Shown here piece by piece: positions 5,376 to 8,072 of a stretch of 8,072 nucleotides of DNA. Made by a program: the position numbers and the translations under genes. Source of the DNA: an uncultured Verrucomicrobiota bacterium (lineage in GTDB: Bacteria > Verrucomicrobiota > Kiritimatiellia > CAIVKH01); NCBI GenBank assembly GCA_937894535.1, contig CALBHI010000420.1, positions 1 to 8,072 on the forward strand, in the 5' to 3' direction. Each line of letters begins with the position of its first letter. The stretch's first letter is position 1. Under the pieces are notes generated by a model that searched no databases, had not been told where the DNA came from, and saw only the letters and a program-made list of their open reading frames with translations.

Positions 5376-5404
5376 TTGTAGTCGTCAACACCTGGGCCTA
5401 TACC
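5376..5404 (+). promoter_or_regulatory. candidate promoter of the tandem-domain secreted protein gene
   Basis: TTGTAG (5376-5381) and TATACC (5399-5404) are spaced by exactly 17 bases. The expected leader is about 20 bases and contains the AAGGGGA ribosome-binding site (from 5417). The -10 is identical to that proposed for the SUMF1-domain gene. Motif evidence only. Confidence 0.35.
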
Positions 5405-5430
5405 AGAACTACAAACAAGGGGACGGCGCA

Positions 5431-7095
5431 ATGAACACGAAAACGTGGTTGGCACTGTTGGTCGGTTTGTTCGGCACGTTGACGGTACGCGGCGAACTCT
5501 TGTACGACCGAGGCCTCCAGTTGATCTCTCCCGGACATGTGAACAACTGGAACCAGTACCCCAAAAACATTGGGTGGGCCTTTGTTTACTCGAATGATGT
5601 ATGGTACATCGGCGCCGACACCTTCACGATCACCCCCGAACCGGGCGTGACCCATTACCGGATTGACCGCATTGATCTATGGGTCGGTTCTTACCGAACC
5701 TTGGAGGAGTTGAATCACGGCGCTGATTTGCGCCTGATCGGTGGAACCACCGGTGGCGCCAACTTGACCCGCTTAAAAACCGGGGCCTACCTTTTCAACG
5801 ATTCGTATGCGAACTACCATCCCAAGGATACCATCCTCGATCGCCCTGAGAATTACGTGCGCGCGGCCTTCAGCAATGAGCCGAATCCGCCCCGTATCAT
5901 GCGGGTCACCTTCACCGGCTTGAATTGGTACGTCCCCGCCGATACCGAACTGATCATCGGGCTGGATAATCGGCAAACCAACCGAGCCCAAGTGTTTCAA
6001 ATGGGGATGGGTTTTTTTACCAATGACATCGCCGCCATCCCGTATGGCGGCGATGGCCGGTTCTTTCGCATGAGCGATTCCGAGCTGGATGGCACTCTGT
6101 CGTACGAGCAAATTGACTACCTGGGTATCTGGAATGGAACCGATTTCAACATGGCGGTGTACGGCGTTCCTGTTCCGGCGCCTGATGGCGGCGATGTGCT
6201 CTATGACCGCGGCCTCGGAGTGGTCGCCGCCACCAACATCAACAACTGGAACGGGTATCCCAAGAACATCGGATGGGCCTGGGTGTACGACGCTGACAAT
6301 GCCATCTGGTACATGGGCGCGGACACCTTCACCTTGGCACCCCGGACAGGCATTGACCAGTACCAGATTGATCGCATCGACTTCTGGGTAGGTTCCTACC
6401 CGACCACGGAGGAATTGGAGAACGGGGCGAATATGCGCCTGATCGGAGGCACCACCGATGGATCTCCGCTCCAACGCTTGAAAAACGGAGCGCAACTCCA
6501 CCTCGACTCCTATGCGAACTATCATCCCCTGGACGCCAGAATCGATCGCCCGGAGCGATACGTGCGATCCTCGGACACCAATGAAGCCACCCCGCCCCGC
6601 ATCATGCGCGTGACGTTCACCGGACTGAACTGGCGTGTCTCGGCCGGGGCGGAACTGATCGTGGGATTGGATACCCGGCAAACCACGCGGTCCCGGGTTT
6701 TCCAGAAGGGAATGGGCCCCTTTGCCAGCGAAGCAGCCGCCGCACCCCATGGCGGCGACGGGAAATTCTTCTACATCGGTGACACCGAGGCGGATGGCAC
6801 CTTGTTTTATGATCAGGTTGAATCTCTGGGCGTCTGGAACGGAACCGACTTCAATATGGTGGTGTACGGCTTCGCACTGCCGACCCTTTATGCCGCGGAA
6901 GGTTCCACCGCCGACACCGTGGTCCTCGATTGGTGGGCCATTGCCAATCGGCCCCACACCCTCTACACAGCCACCAACCTTCTGGAAGGGTTTTCCTCCA
7001 TGGCCACCCAAATCCCAACCGGGATCGGATTCAACTCGTATACCGATTCCGTGCCTGCCGTGATCCAGCAGTACTGGCGGATATCGACCGAGTAG
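5431..7095 (+). CDS. secreted protein with two tandem ~230-residue domains of unrecognised family and a short C-terminal domain
   Basis: A 554-residue protein starting at ATG 5431, about 8 bases after AAGGGGA. A signal peptide (KTWLALLVGLFGTLTVRG, cut near 21/22) implies export. Residues ~23-248 and ~256-483 are two copies of one domain, roughly two-thirds identical by eye. Shared blocks include LYDRGL, NNWN.YPKNIGWA, WY.GADTFT, IDRID.WVGSY, RLIGGTT, DSYANYHP, PPRIMRVTFTGLNW, GGDG.FF and GIWNGTDFNM (second copy GVWNGTDFNM). The main length difference is two extra residues in copy 2 (VYDADNAIWY against VYSNDVWY). The abundance of aromatics and the strand pattern suggest a beta-sandwich, possibly ligand- or carbohydrate-binding, but I do not recognise the family. 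The end (~484-554: VVLDWWAIANRPHTLYTATNLLEGF ... YTDSVPAVIQQYWRI) resembles the short C-terminal domains I associate with secreted Verrucomicrobiota/Kiritimatiellota proteins. No catalytic motif, sorting signal or membrane anchor is visible. Confidence 0.8.
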   Translation: MNTKTWLALLVGLFGTLTVRGELLYDRGLQLISPGHVNNWNQYPKNIGWAFVYSNDVWYIGADTFTITPEPGVTHYRIDRIDLWVGSYRTLEELNHGADLRLIGGTTGGANLTRLKTGAYLFNDSYANYHPKDTILDRPENYVRAAFSNEPNPPRIMRVTFTGLNWYVPADTELIIGLDNRQTNRAQVFQMGMGFFTNDIAAIPYGGDGRFFRMSDSELDGTLSYEQIDYLGIWNGTDFNMAVYGVPVPAPDGGDVLYDRGLGVVAATNINNWNGYPKNIGWAWVYDADNAIWYMGADTFTLAPRTGIDQYQIDRIDFWVGSYPTTEELENGANMRLIGGTTDGSPLQRLKNGAQLHLDSYANYHPLDARIDRPERYVRSSDTNEATPPRIMRVTFTGLNWRVSAGAELIVGLDTRQTTRSRVFQKGMGPFASEAAAAPHGGDGKFFYIGDTEADGTLFYDQVESLGVWNGTDFNMVVYGFALPTLYAAEGSTADTVVLDWWAIANRPHTLYTATNLLEGFSSMATQIPTGIGFNSYTDSVPAVIQQYWRISTE

Positions 7096-7126
7096 ACCGG
7101 AAACAGGCCCGTGTCATTGTAGCATC

Positions 7127-7152
7127 GGTTCCGGCGTGCCAACGCCTGAACC
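7127..7152. terminator. candidate bidirectional hairpin between convergent genes
   Basis: GGTTCCGGCG (7127-7136) pairs with CGCCTGAACC (7143-7152) with one mismatch around a 6-base loop. It lies 32 bases after the stop of the tandem-domain gene and 19 bases after the stop of ruvB on the other strand, the expected place for a shared terminator. No T-run follows on either strand, so intrinsic termination is uncertain. Confidence 0.45.
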
Positions 7153-7170
7153 GCCCCCCCAGAGGCCGGT

Positions 7171-8072
7171 TTACAGCAGTTCGCCTTGCCGGGTGGAGGG
7201 CTTGAGGCCGAATTTCTCGTAGCAGCGTTCGGTGGCGACGCGGCCTTGCGGGGTGCGTTTGAGGTAGCCTTCCTGGATCAGGAACGGCTCGTAGACTTCC
7301 TCGAGGGTGCCGGATTCCTCCCCGACCGATACCGCGAGGGAGTTGATGCCGACCGGCCCGCCAGAGAACTTGTGCAGGATGGTCTCGAGGATACGCTTGT
7401 CCATCTCGTCGAGCCCGTGTTCGTCGATGTCGAGCATCGAGAGCGCCTTGTCCGCAACCGAACGGTCGATCTTGTTCCCCGCCTTGACCTGGGCATAATC
7501 GCGCACCCAGCGCAGCAGGTTGTTGGAGATGCGCGGGGTGCCGCGCGAGCGCCGGGCCACCTCGACCGCGCCCTCCTCGTCGATGTCCACGTTGAGGATC
7601 CGCGCCGACCGGTGCACGATCTTCTTCAAGTCCGCGGCATCGTAGTAATCCAGCCGGTTGGTCAACCCGAAGCGCGACCGCAGCGGGGCCGAGAGCAGGC
7701 CGCTGCGCGTGGTCGCGCCGATCAGGGTGAACTTCGGGATGTTCAGCCGGACCGACCGGGCATTCGCGCCCTGGTCGATCATGATGTCGATCACGTAGTC
7801 CTCCATCGCCGAGTACATGTACTCCTCGACGGTGCGCGGCAGGCGGTGGATCTCGTCGATGAACAGGATGTCGCCCCGCTCCATGTTGGTCAGCATGCCG
7901 GCGAGATCGCCCGGCTTGTCGATGACCGGGCCGGAGGTCGATTTGATGTTCACCCCCATCGCCTCGGCGACGATGTAGGCCAGCGTGGTCTTGCCGAGGC
8001 CGGGCGGACCGACCAGCAACAGATGGTCCAGCACGTCGTTGCGGTCCTTCGCGGCCTGCACAAACAACTCCA
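7171..8072 (-). CDS. ruvB: Holliday junction branch-migration ATPase RuvB, C-terminal ~300 residues (start outside window)
   Basis: RuvB is the hexameric AAA+ motor that, with RuvA, drives branch migration of Holliday junctions in recombinational repair. The frame is open to the right edge (... E-L-F-V-Q-A-A-K), so roughly the first 45 residues lie outside; the TTG at 8067 is an internal Leu, not a start. Numbering from there, visible motifs are Walker A GPPGLGKT (20-27), Walker B ILFIDEIH (67-74), sensor 1 TLIGATTR, the arginine-finger region APLRSRFGL, and sensor 2 SRGTPRISNNLLRWVRDYA. The winged-helix C-terminal domain follows (GGPVGINSLAVSVGEESGTLEEVYEPFLIQEGYL ... RVAT). All expected motifs are intact, so the gene looks functional. 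It ends at TAA 7171-7173. Its high GC and clean match mark it as chromosomal core, which makes it a good taxonomic anchor for the window. Confidence 0.97.
   Translation of the reverse strand, partial: ELFVQAAKDRNDVLDHLLLVGPPGLGKTTLAYIVAEAMGVNIKSTSGPVIDKPGDLAGMLTNMERGDILFIDEIHRLPRTVEEYMYSAMEDYVIDIMIDQGANARSVRLNIPKFTLIGATTRSGLLSAPLRSRFGLTNRLDYYDAADLKKIVHRSARILNVDIDEEGAVEVARRSRGTPRISNNLLRWVRDYAQVKAGNKIDRSVADKALSMLDIDEHGLDEMDKRILETILHKFSGGPVGINSLAVSVGEESGTLEEVYEPFLIQEGYLKRTPQGRVATERCYEKFGLKPSTRQGELL

Noticed and set aside
5773..7011. 412-codon minus-strand open frame opposite the tandem-domain gene
   Set aside because: It is antisense to a gene with signal peptide, ribosome-binding site and internal domain duplication; its own apparent repeats only mirror that duplication.

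Overview
This window most likely comes from a free-living member of the PVC superphylum, plausibly Kiritimatiellota or Verrucomicrobiota. That placement is an inference from three things: high GC with two lower-GC islands; a secreted SUMF1-fold protein; and a large secreted repeat protein ending in a short C-terminal domain of the kind (W-x(n)-Y-T-x-T-N-L-L ... Y-W-R-I) I associate with those phyla. No rRNA or single decisive marker is present, so the phylum is a guess of moderate confidence.

Layout, left to right. (1) The 3' end of an alpha/beta-hydrolase lipase/esterase gene (1-360, +). (2) A 450-base gene-free spacer (361-812) with diverged direct and inverted short repeats and one strong hairpin. 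(3) A divergent pair: a small 3D-domain lipoprotein (-) and a secreted protein with an Sm-like N-terminal region and a C-terminal SUMF1/FGE-sulfatase domain (+). Between them lies a near-perfect 22-base palindrome whose two arms carry the candidate -35 boxes of both genes. (4) A lower-GC segment (about 3200-5160). It holds a single-pass membrane protein with six CxxC pairs of DnaJ zinc-finger type (-) and a decayed REP-associated Y1 transposase (RAYT) pseudogene (-). (5) A 57-base remnant of the 3' end of a second SUMF1-type gene (5161-5217), so the lower-GC segment is bracketed by two SUMF1 3' ends in direct orientation. (6) A secreted protein of two tandem copies of an unrecognised ~230-residue domain plus a C-terminal domain (5431-7095, +). 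(7) A convergent hairpin, then the 3' part of ruvB (-), running off the right edge.

Apart from ruvB (Holliday-junction branch migration) and the lipase end, the genes look like accessory cell-envelope functions. There is no convincing multi-gene operon, as most neighbours are divergent or convergent. The points most worth following are the SUMF1 3'-end duplication around the accessory segment, the CxxC-rich membrane protein, the unrecognised duplicated domain, and the back-to-back promoters built on one palindrome. I found no CRISPR array, tRNA, rRNA or recognised defence system.
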